A DNA stretch of 64,000 nucleotides from Streptomyces filamentosus (GTDB lineage Bacteria > Actinomycetota > Actinomycetes > Streptomycetales > Streptomycetaceae), in NCBI RefSeq assembly GCF_014654895.1, contig NZ_BNBE01000002.1, forward strand, positions 1,612,001-1,676,000, given 5' to 3'. The position numbers and the translations under genes are program-made. Below, piece after piece: positions 24,966 through 33,440 of the stretch (its first letter is position 1; each line of letters opens with the position of its first letter). The notes beneath the pieces were generated by a model. It was not told the DNA's origin and searched no databases. It saw nothing but the letters and a program-made list of their open reading frames with translations.

Positions 24966-25739
24966 ATGAATCAGTCGTCGCTGCCTTCCCTGTTAGGGGT
25001 GTTCGCGCACCCGGACGACGAAAGTCTCCTCGCCGGCGGGGTGCTCGCGCAGCACCACGCCGCCGGCGCTCGCACCGCCGTCGTCACCGCCACCTGGGCA
25101 CCAGGCAGCCGCCGCGCCCCGGAGCTTGCGGCAGCCCTTGCCGTCCTGGGCGCCGGTGCCCCGCGGCTGCTCGGCTACGGTGACGCCCGAAATCCCGAGG
25201 CGGCGCCCGGTCAGCCCCGGCTCGTCGACGCGCCCCTCGACGAGGTCGTCGGCCGTCTCGTCACGCACCTGCGTTCCTTCAAACCGGCCGTCGTGGTGAC
25301 GCATGACGCTGTCGGCCAGCTGACGGGCCACCCTGACCACGTCCGAACGCACCAGGTGACCCTGCTCGCCGTCGAAGCCGCTGCTCACGGCTGCCTGTAC
25401 CCCGAGGCGGGGCCACCATGGGAGGTGTCCGCCCTGTACGCAGCCACCCACTCCAAGTCGGGCGTGGGGCTGCTAGGTCCGCTGCTGGAGCGGGTGGGCA
25501 AGAGCGTTCTCGCGGTCGACGACACGCTGGCGACCGCGCGCGTCGACGTCACGCCATGGGCCGACATCAAATGGGCCGCGGTTCTCGCTCACCGCGGTGA
25601 GGTCGCCCGCGAGCGGCCCCTGCCCGGCATCCTCGCCCGCCTGTCCGAAGCAGAGCGACGGCAGATCATCTGCCTCGAGCAGTTCACCCGGATCGGGTTC
25701 GGTCCCGCACCGACCGCCACAGACCAGCTCACGGCCTGA
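24966..25739 (+). CDS. PIG-L/LmbE-family N-deacetylase
   Basis: A 257-residue zinc deacetylase. The metal-binding signature is FAHPDDESLLAGG (AHPDDE) and the third ligand comes from GHPDHVRTHQ (HPDHxxxH). ATG 24966 has AAGGAG upstream. Family members deacetylate N-acetylglucosamine conjugates (mycothiol MshB, Mca, GPI PIG-L, teicoplanin Orf2). The adjacent GT2 suggests a GlcNAc-containing acceptor. There are no mycothiol genes nearby. Confidence 0.92.
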   Translation: MNQSSLPSLLGVFAHPDDESLLAGGVLAQHHAAGARTAVVTATWAPGSRRAPELAAALAVLGAGAPRLLGYGDARNPEAAPGQPRLVDAPLDEVVGRLVTHLRSFKPAVVVTHDAVGQLTGHPDHVRTHQVTLLAVEAAAHGCLYPEAGPPWEVSALYAATHSKSGVGLLGPLLERVGKSVLAVDDTLATARVDVTPWADIKWAAVLAHRGEVARERPLPGILARLSEAERRQIICLEQFTRIGFGPAPTATDQLTA

Positions 25740-25787
25740 ACCCGGTCCTCCCTCACCTCGACACGCCTCTCACCGACCGGAGACATG

Positions 25788-26024
25788 ATGACGACAAGCA
25801 CCGACGGCCAGCAGCCCGCGGAGAAGCTGACCGACGGGGCATACGGGGCACTGCGCGCGTCGGCAGCCTTGCGGGCCGGCACCTCTATCTTGATCACGAA
25901 CGAGCAGGGCAAGGTCCTGGTACAGAAGGGGGGTGACTCCGACACCGGCTGCACGTACCACATCGGGCCGCGAGGAGGCTGTTCACCGGGAGCCGCGGAG
26001 CTCTATGCCTTGGTGCGCTGGTAG
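25788..26024 (+). pseudogene. short ORF, possible Nudix N-terminal fragment
   Basis: A 78-residue frame with CGGAGAC just before two ATGs. The segment GTSILITNEQGKVLVQKGG resembles the first two strands of a Nudix fold, but the sequence becomes unrelated after CTYHIGPRGGC, ends at TAG, and no RExxEExG box follows. I read it as the start of a gene cut short. It follows the PIG-L gene by 45 bases. It could also be a small unknown protein. Confidence 0.45.
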
Positions 26025-26227
26025 CAGGGCCGGCCCGTCTGCAGCTGCCCGATCAGATAGCGGACGCCCTGGTTGTCTCGGGGTTGGTTCTGGGCCGGGA
26101 GACGAACGAGCCTGGAATCGCAGCAGCGGGGTAATGGCCGCGATGCTGCACAGCGAACGCCCCGGGCCCGATGTCGGTGGGCTGGGCGATACTGGGCCGG
26201 TCCCCCGCCCCCGTCCCCCGAGCGAAC

Positions 26228-27994
26228 ATGGCCTCCCAGAAGAAAGTCCCGTCCCCGCTGCCCGACACCGTCTGGTACTCAGGGGGCAGGAGTGTGGTGA
26301 AGCAGTCGCCGCAGCTGATCGAGCAACGGTTGGACGAGCTGGTGTCCGCCGGGACGGTCGAGAGCTTCGTCCGCCACGACTACCACGACGTGAAGCGGCC
26401 GAGCCGCATGTTCGAGGCCCGGTGGCGCCCAGAGAAGGACGTGATCGTCCGCGCCCGCATGATGCTCACCGGGTTCGACGACGGTCCGCTCAGCACGTGG
26501 GAGATCATCGCCGAGGCGTCCAAGCCCTGGGACTGGTCGTGGCCCTCACCGGCGACGATGTTCTGGCCGAAGCCGAGCGACTTGTCCTGGGACCTCGCCG
26601 GAGCCCGCGCGCTGTTCCGCTACCGCACCGCGAACCCGGTGGACTCCGCGGCGTCGACGCGCGAGGCGGTCCGGGCCGCCCTGGACGCGCAGGCAGACAT
26701 CCACGTGCTCACCATCGACGATGAACTGCAGGACCGCGATCGTCCGCTCATGCCTCTGGTGCGCTACCTGCCCGCCAGCTTCGTGGGACGGCTCGTCGAG
26801 CACCGCGTCGCGCCGTGGGCGCTGACTGCGGTCAACCGTGAGCTGAAGCCCCTCGGGCTCCGGCTCCCGCCCGCCGGCGCTCTCATCGTCCCCCAGCGGC
26901 CCCGCCCGGCGCAGATCCGCCCGGCAGACCTGGTGATCGCCGAGGCGCGCTTCAGTCTGGGGCGCCCGCAAGCGCTGATCGACGCCGTCATCCGCCACGC
27001 CCCCCTCCCGCGGCATGCCGGGCCAGATCTGCATCGGCACGTCTCGCTGCTGCGCGAGCAGTTCACCCTGACCACCGACCAGGAAGCCGTCGAAGACCTT
27101 GAGGAGGGCCTGGACGCCGCCGAGGCGCAGCTCGCCGCCGCCCTTCAGGCCCAGGAGAGACTGCGCGGGGAACTCGCCGAGACGTCCGCGCTGCTGCACG
27201 CGGCCCAGCAGGAGGTGCAGATCCACCGAACCCGGGAGACCGAGGCACTGGAAGCGGTGGAAGAGGCACGCGCGGCCCTCGCGGAAGCCCACGCCGCCCA
27301 CGAGCAGCTGCTCACCACCGTCGCCACCAGCGATCTCGGGCAGGCGCTCCGCGATGCGGAAGCCCGCCGGGACGCCGCCGAGAGCGAGGCGGAGACGGCC
27401 GAGGATCTGCTCGACGAGCAGGCCCGCGAGATCGCCTGGCTGCGCTCGCAGCTCGCGGCCGCCGGCCAGCCGTCCGAAGGTCCGCCGCCGCAGGGCTCCC
27501 ACCCGGCCACCTGGGAGGAGCTTGTCGAGCGAGCCGCGTCCGAGCTCGACCGCATCGTGCTCGGCGACGTGCTGGCGACCGTCCGGCCGCTGCGCGGCCA
27601 CACAGCGGAGGCGACCTGGCGCCAGCGCACCTGGGAGGCCCTTCGCGCCCTGGACGCGTACGCCCGCGCGAAAACCGAGCACGGCCCCGAACTGCTGCCG
27701 CACCTGACCGCGTACCTGTCGTGGAAGGACGCGCCCGTCCCGCTGCCGCGCAGCCGGTACTCCGCGACCGAGTCGCAGCTGGTGCTCAACACCCCGAAGC
27801 TGCGCGAGGAGCGCATGCTGCCCGTTCCCCGTGAGGTTCATCCCTCCGGCCGCGTCCTCATGGCGGAGCACATCCGCATCGGATCCGGCAAACCCCCGGC
27901 CCCACGCCTCCACCTCTACGACAACACGTCAGGAAACGGGCGAATCTATGTCGGGCATATAGGCGAGCACCTCCGCAATTCCCGCACTAACTGA
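26228..27994 (+). CDS. large coiled-coil protein of unknown function
   Basis: About 588 residues from ATG 26228; starts at 26171 or 26294 are also possible and none has a strong RBS. The N-terminal 280 residues form a Trp-rich globular part with repeated DLS/PADL motifs (FEARWRPEKDVIVRARMML; WDWSWPSP). Residues about 290-430 are a long Ala/Glu/Leu coiled coil. The C terminus is a separate beta-rich domain ending GNGRIYVGHIGEHLRNSRTN, a tail I remember from other actinobacterial coiled-coil proteins. I do not recognise a catalytic motif. Isolated gene in the mobile-element region. Confidence 0.75.
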   Translation: MASQKKVPSPLPDTVWYSGGRSVVKQSPQLIEQRLDELVSAGTVESFVRHDYHDVKRPSRMFEARWRPEKDVIVRARMMLTGFDDGPLSTWEIIAEASKPWDWSWPSPATMFWPKPSDLSWDLAGARALFRYRTANPVDSAASTREAVRAALDAQADIHVLTIDDELQDRDRPLMPLVRYLPASFVGRLVEHRVAPWALTAVNRELKPLGLRLPPAGALIVPQRPRPAQIRPADLVIAEARFSLGRPQALIDAVIRHAPLPRHAGPDLHRHVSLLREQFTLTTDQEAVEDLEEGLDAAEAQLAAALQAQERLRGELAETSALLHAAQQEVQIHRTRETEALEAVEEARAALAEAHAAHEQLLTTVATSDLGQALRDAEARRDAAESEAETAEDLLDEQAREIAWLRSQLAAAGQPSEGPPPQGSHPATWEELVERAASELDRIVLGDVLATVRPLRGHTAEATWRQRTWEALRALDAYARAKTEHGPELLPHLTAYLSWKDAPVPLPRSRYSATESQLVLNTPKLREERMLPVPREVHPSGRVLMAEHIRIGSGKPPAPRLHLYDNTSGNGRIYVGHIGEHLRNSRTN

Positions 27995-28077
27995 AGCCGA
28001 GTCGACTAGAGGGGCGGTCATCGTCCGGTGCGGTCACCGGCTCGTATAGCGGACGGTGTCGTCCAGGCGGGTGGTTA

Positions 28078-28095
28078 GGCCGTGTATCGAAAGTG
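28078..28095 (+). repeat. left terminal inverted repeat of IS5-like element
   Basis: 18 bases matching 29272-29289 in inverted orientation with a single mismatch at position 13. Preceded by TA. Confidence 0.8.
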
Positions 28096-28123
28096 GATCT
28101 TGGGCTGGGAATGATCACGGCTC

Positions 28124-28999
28124 ATGGCGCGGGGAGATCTCACGGACGAGCAGTGGACAGCGCTCGAATCGTTGTTGCCGAAGGGCATGAAGGCGGGACG
28201 ACCGCCCGTCTGGCCTCGGCGACAGTTGATCGACGGCATTCGGTTTCGGGTCCGTACCGGTGTCCCGTGGCGGGACATCCCCATCGAGTACGGACCATGG
28301 AACCGGGTCTACGATCTGTTCCGCCGATGGCAGCGGAACGGGACCTGGCACCGGATCCTCACCCGGCTCCAGTCCCTGGCCGATGCGAAAGGTGCGATCG
28401 TCTGGGACCTGAGCGTCGACTCCACGGTGTGCCGCGCCCATCAGCACGCGGCCGGGGCCCGCAAGCAGGGCGAGCTGCAACAAGAGCCACCTGGCGGCAT
28501 GTTCACGGAGCCGCATGATCATGGGCTGGGACGTTCACGTGGCGGGTTCACCACCAAGTTGCACCTGGCCGTCGAACAAGGTTAGAAGCCCATGTCCATC
28601 GTGGTCACGGCCGGACAGCGCGGGGACTCGCCGCAGTTCGAACCCGTGCTGGAGAAGGTCCGAGTGCCCCGCATCGGACCAGGGCGACCACGTGTCCGTC
28701 CCCACCGCGTGCTCGCTGACAGGGCATACGCCTCCCGCAGGAACCGCGCCTACCTGCGCCGCCGCGGCATCCGCTGCACCATCCCGGACAAGACCGATCA
28801 GGCGCGCAACCGCCGAAAACTAGGCTCTCGCGGCGGCCGGCCACCACATTTCGACCCGGCCGACTACCGCAAGCGCCACGCGGTTGAGTGCGGGATCAAT
28901 CGACTCAAGAGACATCGCGCTGTCGCCACGCGATACGACAAGCTCGCAGTCCGGTACGAGGCGACCGTGCTAATCGCAGCGATCAACGAATGGCTGTGA
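28124..28999 (+). pseudogene. IS5-family transposase interrupted by an in-frame amber stop
   Basis: Residues 1-153 (DLTDEQWTALESLLP, then RFRVRTGVPWRDIP and IVWDLSVDSTVCRAHQHAAG with the first catalytic Asp) end at TAG 28583-28585. The same frame continues at once with KPMSIVVTAGQRGDSPQF, the second Asp in VLADRAYASRRNR and the Glu region HAVECGINRLKRHRA. Intact relatives read GQKPM here, so CAG to TAG is the simplest change. Both halves are in the same frame, so this is a nonsense mutation and not the programmed frameshift some IS5 members use. Transposition in cis should be lost unless the stop is suppressed. Confidence 0.88.
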
Positions 29000-29039
29000 T
29001 CATGGCTGGCATGCTGGGAACTTGCCCAGACGCGATTGC

Positions 29040-29207
29040 TCACACCCGGTCGAGGACGATCTGGTCGTCCTCGGTGAGTCGTCGCCAGAAAGTCCCTTCG
29101 GACTCGTGGACCGACCTCGTCGCCTCAACGACATCAGGTGTCTCCAGGATCAGCTCCCAGTCTTCGTCGCCAGGAGACCCCTTCGCTGTCCCATACATGC
29201 GATACAT
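29040..29207 (-). CDS. small protein encoded inside the IS5-like element
   Basis: A 55-residue acidic protein, MYRMYGTAKGSPGDEDWELI at the start and ending DDQIVLDRV. ATG 29207 follows a perfect AGGAGG with six bases spacing, one of the best ribosome binding sites in the window, so I think it is a real gene. It lies between the transposase stop and the right terminal repeat, in opposite orientation. I recognise no family. It may be a passenger gene or a neighbour captured by a shifted end. Confidence 0.6.
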   Translation of the reverse strand: MYRMYGTAKGSPGDEDWELILETPDVVEATRSVHESEGTFWRRLTEDDQIVLDRV

Positions 29208-29271
29208 CCCGTACCTCCTGTTCTCCCACAAGGCTACGGGGAGCACCAAGGACGGCACAGCCGTTTCACTG

Positions 29272-29289
29272 CACTTCCGATACACGGCC
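29272..29289 (-). repeat. right terminal inverted repeat of IS5-like element
   Basis: Inverted copy of 28078-28095 with one mismatch. It directly abuts, and shares its last two bases with, the left inverted repeat of the next element. Confidence 0.8.
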
Positions 29290-29305
29290 TAGCTTGATCT
29301 TTAAC
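29288..29305 (+). repeat. left 18-bp inverted repeat of second element
   Basis: Perfect inverted match to 31188-31205. Confidence 0.85.
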
Positions 29306-29372
29306 ATCTGGGCCGTTGGTCAGCCGCTGAATAGGGTCGAGGTGACCTCAAGCCGCGTGGGACCATCTCAGC

Positions 29373-29606
29373 ATGCGCCTGGTAGCTGACGGAGCCACGC
29401 CGACCTCGCGGTTGACGCTGGTCAAGGACCTCGAAACCGACGACGGGTATGCCTTCGAGCTGGAGAGCCCGCTCTTCCTGGCTGCCGGTGATCGAATCGC
29501 TTTCGAAGACGACAGGCTTGTCGTCGTGCGGGCCAGTGAAGAGCGGCTGTCACCGGCCGGCGACTGGTCTACTCGTTGCGGGCCCGGATCCCTGCAGCGC
29601 CGGTAG
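29373..29606 (+). CDS. short hypothetical ORF between left repeat and transposase
   Basis: A 77-residue frame, MRLVADGATPTSRLTLVKDL at the start. Residues 1-56 have ordered alternation of strands (ELESPLFLAAGDRIAFEDDRLVVV) that looks like real protein; the last 20 residues (SPAGDWSTRCGPGSLQRR) look like read-through into unrelated DNA. No good ribosome binding site. Either a passenger of the element or the start of a gene truncated by it. Confidence 0.4.
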   Translation: MRLVADGATPTSRLTLVKDLETDDGYAFELESPLFLAAGDRIAFEDDRLVVVRASEERLSPAGDWSTRCGPGSLQRR

Positions 29607-29670
29607 AAGCCGTTCCTCGAACGGTGCGTCGTACTTGATCACCCGGTTCGGTATCCGCCGTACACGGAAG

Positions 29671-29729
29671 CGGCCTTCGTCTGAACATGTGCTCCGACCA
29701 AGGAACACACACGTCCAGCACGAAGGCCG
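29671..29729. repeat. 10-bp inverted repeat before the transposase gene
   Basis: cggccttcgt (29671-29680) and acgaaggccg (29720-29729) are perfect inverted copies 39 bases apart, the second ending six bases before the transposase ATG. Pairing in the mRNA would partly hide the ribosome binding region, a common way to limit transposase translation. It could also be a relic of an inner end. Confidence 0.45.
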
Positions 29730-29734
29730 TGAGG

Positions 29735-31192
29735 ATGAGTCTGCAGCATCACGATGCCCGGCGAGAGTCGCTGGCCGAACTGTCACGCTTCCGGGGCGAG
29801 TTCTACTCCTGCCTGACCGCCCGTTCGGACGCACTGTTCGAGCTTGCCGACGCGGTTCTGTGCGGTGACGGACCGGTGAGGTCGCTGGCCGAGCTGTCAC
29901 TGGTGGGCGAACACCGCCGTGGGCACGGAGGGCTCTACGCAGCTCTCGCCCAGGGCCGGGTCGACGCGGACCGGATGCGCCAGGCCCTGGCCTCCGTGCC
30001 GCTGCCACGAGCAGTCAACGGGCGGCTGGTCCTGGCCGTCGATGTCACCTGCTGGCTGCGGCCGAACGCCCACACCTCACCGGATCGGATCCTGTGTCAT
30101 ACCTACGGCCGGGGCAAGGACCAGCACATCCCCGTGCCGGGCTGGCCCTACTCGATCGTCTGCGCGCTGGAGCCGGGCCGCAGCTCGTGGACCGCCCCGC
30201 TGGATGCTCTGCGCCTGGCGCCCGGGGACGACACCGCCACCGTCACCGCCCGGCAACTGCGCGACCTGGTCGAACGGCTGATCACCGCAGGCCAGTGGCG
30301 GACCGGTGACCTGGACATCCTGGTCATCGCGGACGCCGGATACGACGCACCCCGCCTGGCCCACCTCCTGCGGGACCTGCCGGTGCAGGTCCTGGCCCGG
30401 ATGCGTTCAGACCGAGTCCTACGTCGGGCCGTCCCGCCGCGGGAGCCGCACACCAGGGGCCGGCCGCCCCGGCACGGCGGCGAGTTCGTCTTCGGACAGC
30501 CCAACACCTGGGGCACCCCGGACACTCACACGGTCACCGACACACGCCTCTACGGCACCGCCCGAGCACGCTCGTGGGACCGGCTCCACCCCAAGCTCAC
30601 CCACCGCTCGTCCTGGGCCGCGGCCGACGGCACCCTCCCGATCGTCGAGGGGACCGTGATCCGCCTGGACATCGACCACCTGCCCAGCGGCGCGACCCCG
30701 AAGCCGGTCTGGCTGTGGTGGTCCGGCACCGACGCAGACGCAGCGGACACCGACCGGCTCTGGCAGGCATACCTGCGGCGCTTCGACATCGAGCACACCT
30801 TCCGCCTGTTCAAACAGACCCTGGGCTGGACCTGCCCGAAGATCCGCACCTCCGAGGGGGCGGACCGCTGGACCTGGCTGGTCCTCGCGGCCTATACCCA
30901 ACTGCGACTGGCCCGGCCACTGGCAGCAGACCGGCGCCGTCCGTGGGAGAGGCCCGTTCCTGCGGACAGGCTGACCCCGGCACGTGTCCGCCGCGACTTT
31001 CGGCACATCCGCCCGACAGCCGCCTGCCCCGCCAGAGCACCGAAACCCACCCGCCCCGGCCCCGGACGACCACCGGGTCGAAAGAACACCCGGCCCACCC
31101 CACGCCACGACGTCCACACACCACGCAAAACGGGCACCACCGCGTCCAGGAAGACGAAGTCGACGACCCCACGACCTCGCCGCACAGGTTAA
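29735..31192 (+). CDS. DDE transposase (IS4/IS701-like, NF041680-type)
   Basis: A 485-residue transposase from ATG 29735 (SLQHHDARRESLAELSRFR). The catalytic triad is visible as RLVLAVDVTCWLR (D), DILVIADAGYDAPRL (D) and RFDIEHTFRLFKQTLGW (E, in the YREK-like position). The C-terminal 60 residues are Arg/Pro/Lys-rich and run into the right inverted repeat. No frameshift or stop seen. An upstream start at 29687 is possible but adds nothing conserved. Confidence 0.9.
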   Translation: MSLQHHDARRESLAELSRFRGEFYSCLTARSDALFELADAVLCGDGPVRSLAELSLVGEHRRGHGGLYAALAQGRVDADRMRQALASVPLPRAVNGRLVLAVDVTCWLRPNAHTSPDRILCHTYGRGKDQHIPVPGWPYSIVCALEPGRSSWTAPLDALRLAPGDDTATVTARQLRDLVERLITAGQWRTGDLDILVIADAGYDAPRLAHLLRDLPVQVLARMRSDRVLRRAVPPREPHTRGRPPRHGGEFVFGQPNTWGTPDTHTVTDTRLYGTARARSWDRLHPKLTHRSSWAAADGTLPIVEGTVIRLDIDHLPSGATPKPVWLWWSGTDADAADTDRLWQAYLRRFDIEHTFRLFKQTLGWTCPKIRTSEGADRWTWLVLAAYTQLRLARPLAADRRRPWERPVPADRLTPARVRRDFRHIRPTAACPARAPKPTRPGPGRPPGRKNTRPTPRHDVHTPRKTGTTASRKTKSTTPRPRRTG

Positions 31193-31205
31193 AGATCAAG
31201 CTAGG
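31188..31205 (-). repeat. right 18-bp inverted repeat of second element
   Basis: Perfect inverted match to 29288-29305; it overlaps the final codons of the transposase gene. Confidence 0.85.
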
Positions 31206-31328
31206 GTGACGTCGAGGACACGTAGAGCGAAGTGGGAGACGGGGTCGTCCTGGGTACACTCGCCGTCCCGCCTGTTTCAACGGCCTGTACGGCGTCGTGT
31301 AGATCGCATGGACGACACCGCCCGCAAA

Positions 31329-32579
31329 CTAGAAGTCGAGCGCCAGCTGATCGCCCGGCTTCACTAGAACCTGCCCACGATTTGACGAGGCCGGCTGCGG
31401 CAGCACGAGGGTGGGCGGCGTGGCTGTGGCGTACGGGGCGGCGAACCGCTGCACCAGCGTCCACGCTGCCACCTCGTCCAACTCGGCTCGGCTGACGGTC
31501 TCCTCGTACCCGCGCTGCGGCATCTGTTCCTTGGTCAGGTGGATAGGCAGCCGGAGCACGGCGCGGATGTGTTCGTGGGTCAGGCGCTCCACCGTACGTG
31601 CGTCGGCGCCCACTTCGAAGTACAGCTCAGCGTGAAACTCCCAGTCCTGCCGGAAATGGTCGGCGAGCCGATTCGTGTGCGCGCCGCGCAGACCCACCTT
31701 CACGGACTGGTGGCGCGGATGGACAACGACGTAGACGTACGCGGGCCGGTCGGGCGCGAACCCATGCGAGGCGCAGGCCGGGCATCCACTGCCGACGTGC
31801 ACGAGATTCGAGTAGGTAGGAGACCACACGTGATCGCACGTGGTGCAGCGGACCCTCCACCGCGCGTGGATTCTCCCCGGGTACGGATCGACCGGCTCGA
31901 CACCCAGCAGTATCACAGCCGCCACGGCGTCCTCGGCGGTGATCGCCGCCATCCCCGCGCACCCCGGGCAACCGTGCCCAGAGAAGACGTCCGCCGGACG
32001 GGCATTCCATGGGTGGCCGGCCGCCGCGCAGATGCTCGGCCACGGGTCGGTCGTCCGGGTGAACTGGTGGTCGGGGTCGGGGGTGACGCCGTGCTCGCGC
32101 AGCTTCGCCATGACGACTGCCTTCGGGGTGCGCCGCTTCTGCCCGCCGCGCTTCTTCCCGCAGCCGAAGCAGACCCCGGCTCCGGGCCTCCTCATCGAGT
32201 CGACGCGGGTCGTCGTCTCCTGCCAGCAGTCCATGCACCAGCCGCGCCACTTGTGGCTGACGCCCGGACATTCCTCCATGGGCAGGAATCGCTTTTCGCG
32301 GATCACCCACGCCCGGACCTTCTGCTGATCACCCTTGAAACCGCGCTGATACGGGCGCGGGGCCCGCTTCTTCGGAAGGCGCCGCCACCGGTACGAGCAC
32401 GGCTTGCAGCCGCCGCTCCCTTCGTTCGCGACCGAGTTGTATGTGGGTTCCACGATCCTTCCGCACAGCAGGTGCAGGCACTTCCATGGCTTTGAAGAGC
32501 CGGGGTACTCGACCTGCGGGACGAGGAACCGATCGAGCATTACGGCGGCGGCATACAACGCGTCGATCTTCGGCGGCAT
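31329..32579 (-). CDS. multi-zinc-ribbon protein with C-terminal GIY-YIG-like domain
   Basis: A 416-residue protein. The N-terminal 280 residues contain at least four Cys pairs with zinc-ribbon spacing: CGRIVEP to CKPC, CPGVSHKWRGWCMDC, CFGCGKK, CAAAGHPW to CPGC and CTTCDHVW to CPAC. The HxW plus GxGCPxC pattern is that of the DUF4379 (PF14311) ribbon found in nuclease-associated proteins. Residues about 300-370 have a GIY-YIG/T5orf172 look (AYVYVVVHP, VKVGLRG, RTVERLTHEHIRAVL). I infer a DNA-binding nuclease, possibly restriction or anti-phage, in keeping with its place beside IS elements. Confidence 0.72.
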   Translation of the reverse strand: MPPKIDALYAAAVMLDRFLVPQVEYPGSSKPWKCLHLLCGRIVEPTYNSVANEGSGGCKPCSYRWRRLPKKRAPRPYQRGFKGDQQKVRAWVIREKRFLPMEECPGVSHKWRGWCMDCWQETTTRVDSMRRPGAGVCFGCGKKRGGQKRRTPKAVVMAKLREHGVTPDPDHQFTRTTDPWPSICAAAGHPWNARPADVFSGHGCPGCAGMAAITAEDAVAAVILLGVEPVDPYPGRIHARWRVRCTTCDHVWSPTYSNLVHVGSGCPACASHGFAPDRPAYVYVVVHPRHQSVKVGLRGAHTNRLADHFRQDWEFHAELYFEVGADARTVERLTHEHIRAVLRLPIHLTKEQMPQRGYEETVSRAELDEVAAWTLVQRFAAPYATATPPTLVLPQPASSNRGQVLVKPGDQLALDF

Positions 32580-32772
32580 GAACAGATCGTGTCACCTGGC
32601 ACCGACACCAGCTTGTCAGCGTGGGACGGGATCACGCACGGGCTCGGGCCAGCCTTTCCGGCCCCCCACTGATGTGGGGCGGGCACTTCCTGACCTGCGA
32701 TTCTAGGGTGGTCATGCTTCGATCAGCGAGGTGCTGCGCCGCACCTCGCCGGCGCGCGTGGGCGCGGGCGCC

Positions 32773-33345
32773 TCAGGCGACGGCGGTCCGGCGGTGCGGG
32801 GGTTCGGTGGACAGGAGGGCCCAGACCCGTCGGCCGTCCTCGGATGCGTCGGTGCCACAGCTCACGGTGCCGGTGACGGCGTGGAGCTGGGCGAGGACTT
32901 CGGCGTCGGGCTGGGCGTCGGTGTGGCTGAGGACCGCGATGAGGAGCAGGTCGTCCTCGTCGGCGAGGTGGACGCTGATGCGCTTGCCGCCGTCCAGGAC
33001 GGCGGCGCCGACGAGGAGGCTGACGGTCTCCTCCAGCACGGCGTCGGCCGGGTGGGCGTACTCCCACTTCCGTACGGTCTCCGTGACGGCCGCGGTGGCC
33101 TTCTTCGCGGCCCAGCGATTCGCCTCATAAGGCCAGCTGGAGACGCGGCGGTTTCGGACGGTCATGCTCGGCCGCCGGGTTTCCAGGCGGGCCTGGGCAG
33201 GGCCGGGCAGCGGAAGCGACGTCGTGACGGGCTTCGTCTTGGGTTCCGGCCGGGGCGCCTCCACCGGCTTCTTCGGCGGAGGGGTCGAGCGGGGCGGGTA
33301 GCTCGGCGGGACCTTCGGGCCCTTCGCCTCCATCGGTTCGCTCAC
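32773..33345 (-). CDS. hypothetical protein with degenerate anti-sigma-like ATPase fold
   Basis: A 190-residue protein; GTG 33345 is preceded by GGAGGAGG with ideal spacing. The first 60 residues are a Pro/Lys-rich linker. The rest (VTETVRKWEYAHPADAVLEE, TVSLLVGAAVLDGGKRISVHL) follows the helix-strand order of RsbW-type HATPase domains common in Streptomyces, but the N-box Asn (usually SELVTNAV) is absent and no G-box is seen, so it should not bind ATP normally. This is my structural guess; no family is certain. Confidence 0.6.
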   Translation of the reverse strand: MSEPMEAKGPKVPPSYPPRSTPPPKKPVEAPRPEPKTKPVTTSLPLPGPAQARLETRRPSMTVRNRRVSSWPYEANRWAAKKATAAVTETVRKWEYAHPADAVLEETVSLLVGAAVLDGGKRISVHLADEDDLLLIAVLSHTDAQPDAEVLAQLHAVTGTVSCGTDASEDGRRVWALLSTEPPHRRTAVA

Positions 33346-33440
33346 CGGGACCTCCTCCGCTTGGCCGATCACCCCTACCCATCTTCGCAGCACTTCATGG
33401 CTCGTGGGGTCGCCCCGAGGAATCCGGTCCGGCGGCCCAA

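Larger units (their letters stand above)
28078..29289. mobile_element. IS5-family (IS427-like) element with passenger ORF
   Basis: Imperfect terminal inverted repeats bound the element: 28078-28095 (ggccgtgtatcgaaagtg) and 29272-29289 (reverse complement ggccgtgtatcggaagtg), 17 of 18 bases identical. The dinucleotide TA flanks both ends (28076-28077 and 29290-29291), a plausible target duplication. Inside are a transposase gene broken by a stop codon and, between it and the right repeat, about 290 bases holding an opposite-strand small gene. IS427-like elements usually end soon after the transposase, so the extra segment is unusual. Confidence 0.8.
29288..31205. mobile_element. IS4/IS701-like element with 18-bp perfect inverted repeats
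   Basis: The sequence cctagcttgatctttaac at 29288-29305 recurs as a perfect inverted copy at 31188-31205, bracketing a DDE transposase gene and a short ORF. The right repeat starts within the last codons of the transposase gene, as expected for an IS. The left repeat overlaps the right end of the IS5-like element, so the two elements are directly adjacent. I see no certain target duplication. Confidence 0.75.

Noticed and set aside
26053..26268. Minus-strand ORF upstream of the coiled-coil gene
   Set aside because: No RBS or motif; overlaps the likely promoter and start of the larger gene.
28078..31205. Composite transposon
   Set aside because: The two elements are of different families and abut each other; no cargo lies between matching IS copies.
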